The notes beneath the pieces are model-generated. The model was not told the DNA's origin. It saw only the letters and a program-made list of their open reading frames with translations, and did not search any database. 64,000 bases of DNA from Candidatus Saccharimonadota bacterium (GTDB lineage: Bacteria > Patescibacteriota > Saccharimonadia > Saccharimonadales > Saccharimonadaceae), in NCBI GenBank assembly GCA_017432025.1, contig JAFRJX010000003.1:1-64000 (forward strand), in the 5' to 3' direction. The stretch's first letter is position 1, and every line of letters starts with the position of its first letter. The translations under genes and the position numbers were made by a program. This document shows, piece by piece, positions 15,007-23,929 of this stretch.

Positions 15007-16728
15007 GTGAAATATAGTAAAAAAGACTATAAGGAGCGCCCATGGCTCAAATATTATGAAGAAGAGGGCATTCCTGCTAATATTGAATATCCAGATTGTT
15101 CCATGGTCGACATGGTGATGCAGTCGGCTGATAAGTGGCCAGACAATGTCGCTATCTCTTATTATGGACACAAAGTTACCTATAAAAACTTCGTCAAAAA
15201 GATTGAAAAAGTCGCTCGCGCCCTTAAAAACTACGGTGTGAAAGAAGGCGACCGCATTACGATTTGTATGCCAAACACCCCAGAGGGAATTTTGATGGTT
15301 TACGCCGTCAACATGGTTGGTGCCGTTTGTAATATGGTGCACCCACTTTCCTCTGAAAAAGAACTTGAATACTACATTAAAGTTGCCGATTCTAAATACG
15401 TCCTCGTGATTGACGCTGTTTTTGATAAGATTTACAGACTACGCGATACGGCTCAACTTGAGCGCATTATCGTCGTCCGCCCATCGGATGGCCTCGGTTT
15501 CCTCAAGAAAAAGCTCTACACTACGCTTCATGTTAAGAAAGTTAGACTCCCTTCAAACGACAGCCGTGTCGTTTTGTGGGAAGATTTTATCGCCAATTCC
15601 TATTTCTATCAGGGAAATATTCACGAAGAACGCGGTGCGAACGACCTCGCCATTATTATGTATTCCGGAGGTACCACCGGCGCTCCAAAAGCCGTGATGC
15701 TTTCAAACCTCAATATCAACGCCGAATCTATCTGTGATGGCACTGTAATTCGCCAAATCGTCCCAGGTGCGACCGTACTCTCGATTCTGCCGCTCTTTCA
15801 CTGTTTTGGTCTCGGTGTTTGTATTCACACTCCTCTCTGTCGTGGCATGGGCTGTATCTTGATTCCGGCCTTCTCTCATAAGCAGTTCGCCGATATTATC
15901 AAGAAAAACGAGCCAAACTTCATCGTGGGTGTGCCAACCCTCTTTGAAGCTCTCGTGAACACGAAATTAAAATCCGACGATCTTAAGTCCGTGACTGCCG
16001 TGATTTGTGGTGGTGATGCACTTAACCAAACCCTTCGCGACAAGATTAACAATTATCTCGAAGACCACGGTTCATCGGCTAAAATCCGCGTTGGTTACGG
16101 TCTAACCGAAGGTTCTGGCGCTGTTTGTCTTTCACCAGAGAACTCTTTCTCCGATGGTATCATCGGTGCACCAATGCCAGACACTAGCTTCAAGATTGTG
16201 AAAAAAGACACCTTCGACCAACTCCACGTTGGCGAAGAGGGCGAAATCTGTATCTCTGGCCCACTTGTCATGATGGGTTACCTCGGTGATGATGCAGAAA
16301 CTGCGCAGGCGCTTCGCCTGCACGACGATGGTAAAATCTGGCTTCACACCGGTGATCTTGGCTATCAAAGCGATGATGGTCTGATTTACTTCGCCCAGCG
16401 CTTAAAACGTATGATTATCTCATCTGGTTACAACATCTACCCAACCCACCTCGAGTCTATCATTAACTCGCACGAAGGTGTGCTCACCTCTACAGTAATT
16501 GGTATCGACCACCCGTACAAAGGTCAGGTGCCAAAAGCCTTCATTGTCTTAAAAGAAGGTTACAAACCAGGGAAGAAAATTGAGAAAGAAATCCGCGAAT
16601 TGCTCGAAAGAAATGTTCCAATCTACGCCCTTCCAACCGCCTACGAATTCCGCGACAAGCTCCCAACTACTCTAGTTGGAAAGGTCGCCTTCAAGAAACT
16701 CGAAGCCGAAGAGAAGAACAAGAAATAA
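15007..16728 (+). CDS. AMP-forming acyl-CoA synthetase/ligase
   Basis: 573 residues of the ANL adenylation superfamily. The P-loop motif MYSGGTTGAPKAV lies near 217-229, the A5 motif GYGLTEGSGA near 363-372, the A7 Asp in WLHTGDLGY, the A8 hinge LKRMIISSGYNIYP, and the A10 lysine near the end (TLVGKVAFKKL). It would activate a carboxylic acid as an acyl-AMP and pass it to CoA or another thiol. Fatty-acid synthesis or oxidation genes are absent here, so use of host-derived acids is a guess. The GTG start is set by AAAGGAG. A hairpin terminator shared with the convergent glycosyltransferase follows. Confidence 0.88.
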   Translation: MKYSKKDYKERPWLKYYEEEGIPANIEYPDCSMVDMVMQSADKWPDNVAISYYGHKVTYKNFVKKIEKVARALKNYGVKEGDRITICMPNTPEGILMVYAVNMVGAVCNMVHPLSSEKELEYYIKVADSKYVLVIDAVFDKIYRLRDTAQLERIIVVRPSDGLGFLKKKLYTTLHVKKVRLPSNDSRVVLWEDFIANSYFYQGNIHEERGANDLAIIMYSGGTTGAPKAVMLSNLNINAESICDGTVIRQIVPGATVLSILPLFHCFGLGVCIHTPLCRGMGCILIPAFSHKQFADIIKKNEPNFIVGVPTLFEALVNTKLKSDDLKSVTAVICGGDALNQTLRDKINNYLEDHGSSAKIRVGYGLTEGSGAVCLSPENSFSDGIIGAPMPDTSFKIVKKDTFDQLHVGEEGEICISGPLVMMGYLGDDAETAQALRLHDDGKIWLHTGDLGYQSDDGLIYFAQRLKRMIISSGYNIYPTHLESIINSHEGVLTSTVIGIDHPYKGQVPKAFIVLKEGYKPGKKIEKEIRELLERNVPIYALPTAYEFRDKLPTTLVGKVAFKKLEAEEKNKK

Positions 16729-16729
16729 A

Positions 16730-16758
16730 AATAGCCCCCGCTCAGGGGGTTATTTTTT
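16730..16758. terminator. Bidirectional terminator
   Basis: AATA-CCCCC / GGGGG-TATT with A and T tracts on both sides; it overlaps the last codons of the convergent glycosyltransferase gene. Confidence 0.8.
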
Positions 16759-17679
16759 ATAATTTAGTTTCACGCGCATTCTGAATTTTAGCGGTTTTTG
16801 CTTCAAGAAACAGTTTTTTCGCCACTTCGGGAAGTATTTCTTCATCATCTGGCGCGAGCGCTCAAATCCTGGCTTCCCCTCAGGGAATTTGTCAAAATCC
16901 TTTGCTGAATCAATTAACAGGTTCCAGATAAAGAACCATTCTAGTTCATCATGATAAGTCTTGACCGCACCTGCTTGTACAAATCTCTGATATAAACCTT
17001 CAAGTGCCGGGAAAATATCAAACGCGTGCGGGTCCCAACTGGTCTTATGGAGCACCGAACCTTCGTTCTGATAATAGAGGTAAATTGGCTCATCGACCGC
17101 GGCATACTTGTCCGTGTATAAGATTAAGGCGGACATCATCTCCATATCTTCTTGAATGATACCTTCTTTAAACTTAAATCCACATTGAATCCACCACGCT
17201 CTTCTCGAGAATGCCTGCACCGGCCCCAGACCATAGCGCACAAATCTACTCTTATAATTATCTTCATCCGGCCTCACTGCCGAGAGATAATCCGTGTGGC
17301 CATCTTGATAAATTCGCTTCATGCCAAGCATCGTAAGATCGGCTTTTTTCTGTTCTGCCTCCGTTAAAAGCTTTGAAACAGAATCTTTGGTTATCTCATC
17401 ATCGGCATCAACGAACCAAATATATTTGCCTCTCGCCTCTGTGACGCCAAAATTCCTAACTGTTCCAGCGCCTGGTTTCAAGCATTGCATCGCTCGGACA
17501 ATTCCAGGGTATTTCTTGCGATATTTCTGAATTAATTCGACGGATTTATCGGTTGAATTATTATCAATTAATAGAATCTCACTATGAATCCCGCTCACTG
17601 CCTTAATTACCGAATCAACGCACCTTTCTAAGTGTTTTTCGGCATTATAGACTGGAATAATGATTGAGACCTGAATCAT
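16750..17679 (-). CDS. Glycosyltransferase family 2
   Basis: 309 residues with a GT-A fold start (VSIIIPVYNAEKHLERCVDS), LLIDNNSTDKS for the nucleotide-sugar Asp, RNFGVTEARGKYIWF and the metal-binding DADDEI. It transfers a sugar from an NDP-sugar to an envelope polymer, lipid or protein; the acceptor is unknown. No C-terminal membrane helices, so it acts at the cytosolic face. Start 17679 is supported by TGC-TATAAT ending 6 nt upstream on the minus strand (leaderless). Confidence 0.85.
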   Translation of the reverse strand: MIQVSIIIPVYNAEKHLERCVDSVIKAVSGIHSEILLIDNNSTDKSVELIQKYRKKYPGIVRAMQCLKPGAGTVRNFGVTEARGKYIWFVDADDEITKDSVSKLLTEAEQKKADLTMLGMKRIYQDGHTDYLSAVRPDEDNYKSRFVRYGLGPVQAFSRRAWWIQCGFKFKEGIIQEDMEMMSALILYTDKYAAVDEPIYLYYQNEGSVLHKTSWDPHAFDIFPALEGLYQRFVQAGAVKTYHDELEWFFIWNLLIDSAKDFDKFPEGKPGFERSRQMMKKYFPKWRKNCFLKQKPLKFRMRVKLNYKK

Positions 17680-17747
17680 GACTTCATTATAGCACATATG
17701 AAAAACAGGGAAGAAAACGCCGGGAACTTGACACAAAGCGCTTATGC

Positions 17748-17776
17748 TTGCAAAATATAAGAATAATTGCTATAAT
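17748..17776 (+). promoter_or_regulatory. Promoter of the secreted cysteine-rich protein
   Basis: TTGCAA (17748-17753), 17 bp, TATAAT (17771-17776) with TGC before it, a -35 plus extended -10. Confidence 0.75.
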
Positions 17777-17783
17777 TAGTCTC

Positions 17784-17805
17784 GATCAGAGGTTAGAGAT
17801 TGATC
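17784..17805 (+). promoter_or_regulatory. 5' UTR hairpin with loop complementary to the 3' UTR
   Basis: GATCA / TGATC closes a 12-nt loop GAGGTTAGAGAT. The loop is the exact complement of ATCTCTAACCTC at 18869-18880 in the same transcript. Confidence 0.45.
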
Positions 17806-17840
17806 AACTAGCAAATTAATAATTAGGAGGTTTTTTAAAG

Positions 17841-18863
17841 ATGAAAAAGATTCTCAACCTTGTCCTCGCGATTTCTCTGATCCTCACCCTCGCAATGTTC
17901 ACCGCGCCGCCCGCTTTTGCGGATGGTGGAGCAGACGTAGCAGCCGCTGAGACGACCGCCTTCGTGGTGGAGAAACACCCCACGGACGAGACAATCCCCG
18001 CTGGTGGGAAAGCCATCTTTATGGCTTACCCGAAAGGTACGCAGGTTTATTCTGTGTACTGGACCTTTGAAACCGATGACGGCGACACTGTCGAGGCCGA
18101 AAACGCCCCGAATTATTTCAGTGGACTCATCGTCGAGTTTCCCGACAAGCAAAGAATCCGCCTGAAAAACGTACCCGAGACCATGAGTGGCCTCAAAGTC
18201 CGCGCCCACTTCGCTAAGATGAACGGCGAAACCATCGTTTCTGATCCCGCCTTCCTCTTTGTCGAACCCGGCGAAAACAATCCGGCACCTTGCACTACGG
18301 CCCAAGCGCCCGTGTCTACGGCTAGCCAGATCGTCATCACGAAGCATCCTCTCGATGAAGTTCTTCTGAGAGATGGACAGTCTTCGACCTACTTCACATC
18401 GTACGCCACCGGTTATTCCTGGATTTCTTGGGAATTCAAAATCGGTGACAACGGCGGGCCTTTCTCCGCTGAGAAAGCCATTTCCGACTACGGCCTGTGC
18501 CTTGAAGGCATCAACAGTGAGAAAATCACTATCCGCAATATCACCTGGGGAATTAACGGGTGGTATGTCAGAGCCGTCTTCCACGACGACTGCGGCAACG
18601 TGAAATACTCCAACTGGGCAATCATGCTCATCAAGGAATGCACACCGTGCCCGCCGCCCTGCAAGCCCTGCGAGCCTGTCTGCCCGCCCCCGTGCTGGAT
18701 TCCGGACCCGTATTGCGGTGTTCCAATCACTCCTTGCACACCTTGCGAGCCGGCAGTCATCATCGTTGGTGGTTGCTACCCACCGGTTGAAACCACCGTC
18801 ACTCACTCCGAGTCTTACACCGTCACTGACACTGTCAGTACAACCTATTACGGCTGGTATTAA
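17841..18863 (+). CDS. Secreted protein with Ig-like domains and Cys/Pro-rich tail
   Basis: 340 residues. A clear Sec signal peptide (KK, hydrophobic core, cut near AFADGG, about residue 30) leads into two similar Ig-like domains (about 35-140 and 150-265). The second shares the pattern KHPLDE, WEF, AEKAISDYG, GWYVRAVF, SNWA with the L,D-transpeptidase at 20895. Residues ~270-315 are packed with CPPPC/CKPCEPVC motifs, suggesting a disulfide-rich or metal-binding stalk, then a Thr/Ser/Tyr-rich end. No sortase motif is seen. A surface or host-contact protein is inferred. The SD is TTAGGAGGTT. Confidence 0.75.
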   Translation: MKKILNLVLAISLILTLAMFTAPPAFADGGADVAAAETTAFVVEKHPTDETIPAGGKAIFMAYPKGTQVYSVYWTFETDDGDTVEAENAPNYFSGLIVEFPDKQRIRLKNVPETMSGLKVRAHFAKMNGETIVSDPAFLFVEPGENNPAPCTTAQAPVSTASQIVITKHPLDEVLLRDGQSSTYFTSYATGYSWISWEFKIGDNGGPFSAEKAISDYGLCLEGINSEKITIRNITWGINGWYVRAVFHDDCGNVKYSNWAIMLIKECTPCPPPCKPCEPVCPPPCWIPDPYCGVPITPCTPCEPAVIIVGGCYPPVETTVTHSESYTVTDTVSTTYYGWY

Positions 18864-18868
18864 TCGAA

Positions 18869-18884
18869 ATCTCTAACCTCCTAA
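18869..18884 (+). promoter_or_regulatory. 3' UTR segment complementary to the 5' UTR loop and SD
   Basis: ATCTCTAACCTC (18869-18880) pairs with the 5' hairpin loop at 17789-17800, and the overlapping AACCTCCTAA (18875-18884) pairs perfectly with the SD TTAGGAGGTT at 17823-17832. Both targets belong to the same mRNA. Confidence 0.45.
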
Positions 18885-18903
18885 ACCTAGCACCTTCCCC
18901 AGC

Positions 18904-18931
18904 AAAAAAGGCCCCTCCGGGGGCCCTTTTT
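18904..18931. terminator. Bidirectional terminator
   Basis: AAAAAAGGCCCC / GGGGCCCTTTTT around TCC; serves both the secreted protein gene and the convergent HerA-like gene. Confidence 0.85.
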
Positions 18932-18942
18932 AATGCTTTGAA

Positions 18943-20556
18943 TTATTTACCTTTAAAGATGTCTTTAAAGATTTTATTCGTGATGTTTCTACCGATGGCA
19001 CTACCAGCGGAACCAAGCACATTACCGAGGAAACGATCGGCGGATGTTTTTTGTTTCGCCTTGGCTTTTTCAGCAGCGACCCGCTCCTTTTCGGCCTGTT
19101 TAGCCCGCTCGTTGGCAAGTTTCTCGGCGGCTTTTTCCGCGGCAATTCTTTCTTTTTCAGCCAGTTTCGCCTGTTCCTGAGCGGCTTTTTCCGCGGCTTT
19201 ATCAGCAGCAATGCGTTGCTTTTCCGCAGCTTCTTCCTCTAGTCTCGCCTGTTCTTCAGCGGCCTTTGTCTCGGCTTTTTGCTGGATAATCTCGGCAGCC
19301 GATTCTGGATCCTGTTCCTCATCGTATTTACCGCAAAGTGGGCTCATATTGATAACTTTATTGCGTGTAATATCGTCAATCGCACCCATTTTACTCTGTG
19401 GTGGGAGAATCGTCGCGCGCTCCACAATCGAAGGTGCGCCTTTCTCATCCTGGAAGGAAATCAAAGCTTCACCCGTACCGAGCTCAAGAATCGCTTTTTC
19501 GGTATCAAACTTCTCATTGACTCTAAATGATTGCGCTGCGGCATGCACGGCTTTTTGCTCAGATGGCGTATAGGCACGGAGTGAATGCTGGACGCGGTTA
19601 CCAAGTTGCGCCAAAACCTCATCTGGCACATCAGTTGGGCTCTGCGAAATGAAGTAGAGGCCAATACCACGTGAACGAATCAACTTCACAATCTGCGTAA
19701 TCCTCTTCAATCTATAAGTCGGCATATCGTGGAATAAGAGATGTGCCTCATCAAAGAAGAAGACGAGCTTCGGCTTCTCGAGATCACCCACCTCTGGGGA
19801 AGTACTAAAGAGCGTACTGAGTAGCCAGAGTAGGAATGCCGCATACATATCTGGGCTTTCAAACAAAGTCACTGCGTGAAGAATGTTAATTACGCCTCTA
19901 CCATCGCTATCAACTGAAAAGAAATCATTTACATTTAAGGCTGGTTGGCCAAAGAAATGGTCGGCACCCTGATTTTCAAGCGTCAGAAGCGACCTTTGAA
20001 TCACGCCAATACTCTGAGTCGTAATATTGCCATATCTTGTGGAATACTTATCACGGTTTTCACTCACATATTGGAGTACGGCACGTAGATCCTTGAGGTC
20101 AATCAAGGCTAAATTCTCATCTTTAGCAATTGCAAAAGCAATCGCGAGATTACCTTCCTGCGCCTCTGATAAACCAAGCATGATTGAAAGTACTTCCGGC
20201 CCCACGGATTCTACGGTAGCACGTACTGGATGGCCACTTTGGCCATATAAATCCCAGAATCTCACCGGATATTGCTTCGCTTCAAAACCCTTTAAATCGA
20301 GTTTCTTCAGGCGCTTTTCGATGTTTTCATTGATTTCGCCGACACAGGCTGTACCGGCGAGATCGCCCTTCACATCGGCGAGAAACACTGGCACACCAGC
20401 GTCCGAGAAGCTCTCCGCCATCACCTTCAGGGTAATAGTCTTACCAGAACCACTTGCACCCGTAATAATACCGTGGCGGTTCGCCATTTGTGGCAAAATC
20501 GCAAGCTCCTTGCCATCATCGGTTTTGCCAATTAAAAGCCGTTTATCAATATACAT
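18943..20556 (-). CDS. HerA-like helicase/ATPase (DUF853, YjgR type)
   Basis: 537 residues of the FtsK-HerA ATPase group. Walker A is GASGSGKT at 33-40, with Walker B FFFDEAHLLF near 268 and the RSRGIGLYFISQSP sensor segment just after. FLADVKGDLAGTA matches the DUF853 family of predicted cytosolic HerA-like ATPases. From about 430 the tail is an Ala/Glu/Lys coiled coil (AEKAAEKAAQEQAKLAEKE repeats). The partner nuclease NurA is not seen. Flanking genes encode secreted proteins, so a role in export or DNA transfer is possible but unproven. Its SD is AGGAG. Confidence 0.8.
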   Translation of the reverse strand: MYIDKRLLIGKTDDGKELAILPQMANRHGIITGASGSGKTITLKVMAESFSDAGVPVFLADVKGDLAGTACVGEINENIEKRLKKLDLKGFEAKQYPVRFWDLYGQSGHPVRATVESVGPEVLSIMLGLSEAQEGNLAIAFAIAKDENLALIDLKDLRAVLQYVSENRDKYSTRYGNITTQSIGVIQRSLLTLENQGADHFFGQPALNVNDFFSVDSDGRGVINILHAVTLFESPDMYAAFLLWLLSTLFSTSPEVGDLEKPKLVFFFDEAHLLFHDMPTYRLKRITQIVKLIRSRGIGLYFISQSPTDVPDEVLAQLGNRVQHSLRAYTPSEQKAVHAAAQSFRVNEKFDTEKAILELGTGEALISFQDEKGAPSIVERATILPPQSKMGAIDDITRNKVINMSPLCGKYDEEQDPESAAEIIQQKAETKAAEEQARLEEEAAEKQRIAADKAAEKAAQEQAKLAEKERIAAEKAAEKLANERAKQAEKERVAAEKAKAKQKTSADRFLGNVLGSAGSAIGRNITNKIFKDIFKGK

Positions 20557-20608
20557 ATAAACTCCTATTTTAAGCCTATTTTAGCACGAATAATGTTAAT
20601 ATTAAAAT

Positions 20609-20857
20609 ATGAAAAGAGATGTATTTATTCACGGGGTCTATAAACATTTTAAAGGGGATTTATACCTCGTCGAAGACATTATTTATGATAGCGAAACTAA
20701 GGAGCCAATGGTGGCTTATCGCGCGCTTTATGGCGACGGTCGCCTCTGGTGCCGCCCAATTAAAATGTTCTTAAGTGAAGTTGATCACGAAAAATACCCG
20801 AATGTGAAGCAACAATACCGCTTCGAACTGCAAAACATCGAGAGTAAAAACAAATAA
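20609..20857 (+). CDS. DUF1653 protein (copy 1)
   Basis: 82 residues matching the small DUF1653 family: GVYKHFKGDLYLV, ETKEPMVAYRALYGDGRLWCRP and MFLSEVDHEKYPN. Function unknown; the domain is a compact SH3-like fold in known members. A near-identical paralogue lies at 22281, on the other side of the L,D-transpeptidase gene. TAATAT with TGT before it ends 6 nt before the ATG, so a leaderless mRNA is predicted. Confidence 0.85.
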   Translation: MKRDVFIHGVYKHFKGDLYLVEDIIYDSETKEPMVAYRALYGDGRLWCRPIKMFLSEVDHEKYPNVKQQYRFELQNIESKNK

Positions 20858-20885
20858 AAAATACCCGAGTTAAACTCGGGTATTT
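20858..20885. terminator. Bidirectional terminator
   Basis: AAATACCCGAGT / ACTCGGGTATTT around TAA, between convergent DUF1653 and L,D-transpeptidase genes. Confidence 0.85.
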
Positions 20886-20894
20886 GCTGGGGAA

Positions 20895-22163
20895 TTAGGG
20901 AATGACAAGAACAGGAGTGCCGTTCGTGGAATTGAAGTAAACCAGTTCCGCAAACCAGGCCGGAGTATTCACACAGCCGTGTGAACCACCACCCTGATAG
21001 ATGGTTCCACCATATTCGCTACGCCAGTGATCGGCGTCGTGAATCGCAATGCCGTTATTAAAGAATGTGGCATAAGTCGTGTAATAGGTGGGGTCATCCA
21101 GCATATTGAAGTCAGCACGTTTGCTCCAAACTGAGTAAAGTCCAATCGGTGTCGGTGATGTATAAGCATCACCCGTCACGCAGTCGGTTTCACCCATAAG
21201 CACGCCGTTGACATAGCAATATGCATGCTGGTCTCTCAGGTCCACAATCATGATTGTGCCATACTTTTCAACGAAATGGTTCCAAATATCCCAACGATCA
21301 CTCGATACGTAATCCTTGGAGATATAACCACTTCCGTCAGACAGACGGTACCAGTTGCCGTTTTCGGCATTAACGGTCACAATCTGCCCAGCTTCTCTGT
21401 AGCCGTTCCACATACCACCCGGGGTATCCCGGATCAGTACACCGTTACCGATTACATAAAGCTGCATTTCGCCGATGTAGACGTCGCCACTATCAATGAT
21501 GACTACTGGCGGGTCAGGCTCGATGGGCGGGGCAGGCGGGACGAAAACCGGCTCAACGAGCCTGATTCTTGCCCAATTCGTGTAAAATCTCTCACCAAGG
21601 GTGAAATTGTAGAATATTGCACGAACCTGCCATTCGTTGATAGTCCAAGAAGCATTCCAAATGGTTAACGTTTCACTGTTGTATCCGTCGATAATCTGTC
21701 CGTGATACTTTACAGCATCCTCGGCCGAGAAAATCGCACCATTTGCATCCATAAACTCCCAGGACATTTGCTCGTAGTTTTCGGCACGAGCGATGAAAAG
21801 CACTTTTTCTTGTCCTTCCGTCACGGAAAGCTCGTCATACGGGTCTTTCGTGATTTTAATACCAGGCGCACGAGGCGCTGGTGCGGGGGTCGGCTCCGGT
21901 GTAGGTGCCGGAGTGGGTGTCGGCGTCGGCGTAGGTGTCGGTGTAGGAGTCGGCGTCGGCGTGGGTGTTGCGGGTGGTGGTGTCGGTACCGGTCTCTCAC
22001 TAGGAGTAGGAGTCGGTGCCGGCTCCAGTGTCGCCTGCTGGGGTTCACCATTGTTTGCTTTCTGGGTAAAAACATCAGTTACTGCCTCAGGCAGAGAACA
22101 GCCAGAAATCAAAACTATTGAGAACGCCAGAAAAACGACCAACAGAGTACGAAAAACTTTCAT
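20895..22163 (-). CDS. L,D-transpeptidase lipoprotein with Ig-like and SH3-like domains
   Basis: 422 residues. A lipoprotein signal (LISGC lipobox near 17-22) is followed by a Pro/Thr repeat spacer (about 45-98), an Ig-like domain shared with the protein at 17841 (about 100-205), a bacterial SH3-like domain (about 230-275) and a YkuD catalytic domain with the SHGCVNTP signature near 390-397, in which Cys is the nucleophile. It would make 3-3 peptidoglycan cross-links or attach proteins to the wall from the outer face of the membrane. The PT-repeat DNA is a near-tandem hexamer array and could vary in length. SD GGGGAGG. Confidence 0.88.
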   Translation of the reverse strand: MKVFRTLLVVFLAFSIVLISGCSLPEAVTDVFTQKANNGEPQQATLEPAPTPTPSERPVPTPPPATPTPTPTPTPTPTPTPTPTPAPTPEPTPAPAPRAPGIKITKDPYDELSVTEGQEKVLFIARAENYEQMSWEFMDANGAIFSAEDAVKYHGQIIDGYNSETLTIWNASWTINEWQVRAIFYNFTLGERFYTNWARIRLVEPVFVPPAPPIEPDPPVVIIDSGDVYIGEMQLYVIGNGVLIRDTPGGMWNGYREAGQIVTVNAENGNWYRLSDGSGYISKDYVSSDRWDIWNHFVEKYGTIMIVDLRDQHAYCYVNGVLMGETDCVTGDAYTSPTPIGLYSVWSKRADFNMLDDPTYYTTYATFFNNGIAIHDADHWRSEYGGTIYQGGGSHGCVNTPAWFAELVYFNSTNGTPVLVIP

Positions 22164-22280
22164 TTTACTAACCTCCCCAATTTTTAAGGTACGATACTTT
22201 AATTATAGCACAAATCACCTCAAAAATCAAGGCATAACCAGTTAAAACACCGTCTTGTGCTATAATAGTTTTAAGAAACT

Positions 22281-22526
22281 ATGAAAGAAGTCAAAAGTCA
22301 CGGGATTTACAAACATTTTAAGGGTGATTTATATCTTGTCGAAAATATTATCTACCATTCCGAAACGAAAGAGAAAATGGTCGCTTATCGCGCCCTCTAT
22401 GGTGACGGCCGCCTCTGGTGTCGTCCGTACAACATGTTCTTATCTGAAGTTAATCACGAAAAACACCCTAATGTTCAACAAAAATACCGTTTCGAGCTTC
22501 AAAAAATCGAAAGCAGGAACAGTTAA
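22281..22526 (+). CDS. DUF1653 protein (copy 2)
   Basis: 81 residues, about 85% identical to the copy at 20609 by eye (HGIYKHFKGDLYLVENIIY and YGDGRLWCRP conserved), so the two arose by local duplication. TGC-TATAAT at 22261-22266 lies 14 nt before the ATG, giving a leader of only about 8 nt without an SD. The stop overlaps the next start as TAATG. Confidence 0.85.
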   Translation: MKEVKSHGIYKHFKGDLYLVENIIYHSETKEKMVAYRALYGDGRLWCRPYNMFLSEVNHEKHPNVQQKYRFELQKIESRNS

Positions 22527-23320
22527 TGTCAATCCTAATTGAATCACTTATAGAAGAAAAAGACGAAGACAATTTTTTACTTGATATTATAGATACTACT
22601 ATTAAGAATGGTTTTCCGGCCTACGTCTCAAAAGATGAGAAGATCCTATCAATCGCATTGCCTTTGGAAAATAAAAAAGAAATCGTGGGTGAAGCTTTTA
22701 TTGTGACAGAGGTGAATATGGAAGAACCGCGGCTTTTTGATTGTGATATTGCAATTAATAGTGAGCTAAGAGAAATCCATCTCCTCAGATTTCACTCTAG
22801 CCTTAGCGAAGTGAATGAATGTTACATGGCGGAACTTACCTCAGACCCCGGCACTCCATTCTTTATTGAAACCATTAACCGCATCGCCGTGTGGGATAAA
22901 AAGCTCGAAGGCAAAGAATTAAAGGCTAGCCTCTCTGCTTTCGCAACTAAAATCAGTATCTATAACAACATCAAAGAATTCAACAAAAAAACCGGATTCG
23001 AGCCAGTTGATACCGAAGCCGGCAAAATCATCGGTTTCTCCGAGACATTTTGCGCCCCGATGAGTGAAAATGGCATCCCTTACACCTATTTTCTCGGTAC
23101 CATCAAACATTATGAAGATGTTGAAATCAAGCTCAAGAAGGGCACTATTCTCTTTACAATTATCTATGTAAATAGCCATTTTGGTATTTTACCGGTGGTC
23201 GCTTGCAAAAATAGATTTGATCTGAGTAGGCTCGAAGCAGGGAAAGCCATTGAAGTCTCCGCCGTCATTAAAGCCAACCTTGCTACCGACGCCACGCCAA
23301 AGGCCATCGTTAATATCTAG
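22526..23320 (+). CDS. Hypothetical protein, co-translated with DUF1653 copy 2
   Basis: 264 residues, not recognised. Predicted soluble, mixed alpha/beta, acidic N-terminus (LIEEKDEDNFLLD), no signal peptide, membrane segment or cysteine pairs that suggest a metal site. It starts within the TAATG overlap with the DUF1653 gene, so translational coupling is expected and a joint function is likely. Confidence 0.7.
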   Translation: MSILIESLIEEKDEDNFLLDIIDTTIKNGFPAYVSKDEKILSIALPLENKKEIVGEAFIVTEVNMEEPRLFDCDIAINSELREIHLLRFHSSLSEVNECYMAELTSDPGTPFFIETINRIAVWDKKLEGKELKASLSAFATKISIYNNIKEFNKKTGFEPVDTEAGKIIGFSETFCAPMSENGIPYTYFLGTIKHYEDVEIKLKKGTILFTIIYVNSHFGILPVVACKNRFDLSRLEAGKAIEVSAVIKANLATDATPKAIVNI

Positions 23321-23337
23321 TATGATATAATAAGCTT

Positions 23338-23847
23338 ATGGATAAAAAAACAAAACACATCGCATGGCTAGTCGTAGGACTTGGCCTCATAATTTTTTCC
23401 ATTCTTATTCTGACCGGTCTAATAGGTGGTGGCTGGGTTCGTTCTGGTAAAAATGGTGCGATTGCGGGAGCCATTCTTGGTGTGTTTGCAATCTTTCGCT
23501 ACATTTACGGTCAATTGACTGTTGGAAAGGACAAAACTCAAGCAAATAAGCCGACTAAGCATTATGGTGTTTTAGCTACGGGGATACTAATATTATTAGC
23601 GGGGTTAGCTATGCTTATCGCTTGGATTGTAGCACATGGAAATAGTACTTCTCTTCAAAATAGCATATTCATGTTAGTAATGATAATATCTAGTATCCCT
23701 GCCATCATCTGTGGGATAGTAGTTACTTGCCTCGGTTTCATTTATTCTGATAAAGCGACATATCAACCCGCAAGGGAATCCCACCCATTTTTTGCAACCA
23801 TCTTTACTATCGGATTCTTTATCATGATATTTTTCTTTTTTGCATAG
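23338..23847 (+). CDS. Four-helix membrane protein
   Basis: 169 residues with four hydrophobic segments (about 8-28, 38-56, 78-100, 113-138) and possibly a fifth at the C-terminus (TIFTIGFFIMIFFFF). Not recognised. AT-rich codon use compared with neighbours. TGA-TATAAT ends 6 nt before the ATG, so the mRNA should be leaderless. Confidence 0.6.
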   Translation: MDKKTKHIAWLVVGLGLIIFSILILTGLIGGGWVRSGKNGAIAGAILGVFAIFRYIYGQLTVGKDKTQANKPTKHYGVLATGILILLAGLAMLIAWIVAHGNSTSLQNSIFMLVMIISSIPAIICGIVVTCLGFIYSDKATYQPARESHPFFATIFTIGFFIMIFFFFA

Positions 23848-23929
23848 GATAGTCATCTTGATTTTATAGAATAAATATGTTATTATAATAGTAGTTTTTG
23901 GGCAAATGTACATTAAGGAGGTGTTTTAA

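Noticed and set aside
21876-22030. CRISPR-like or satellite array in GTCGGCGTAGGTGTC repeats
   Set aside because: The repeats are 6-bp coding units for a Pro-Thr linker in the L,D-transpeptidase, with no spacers.
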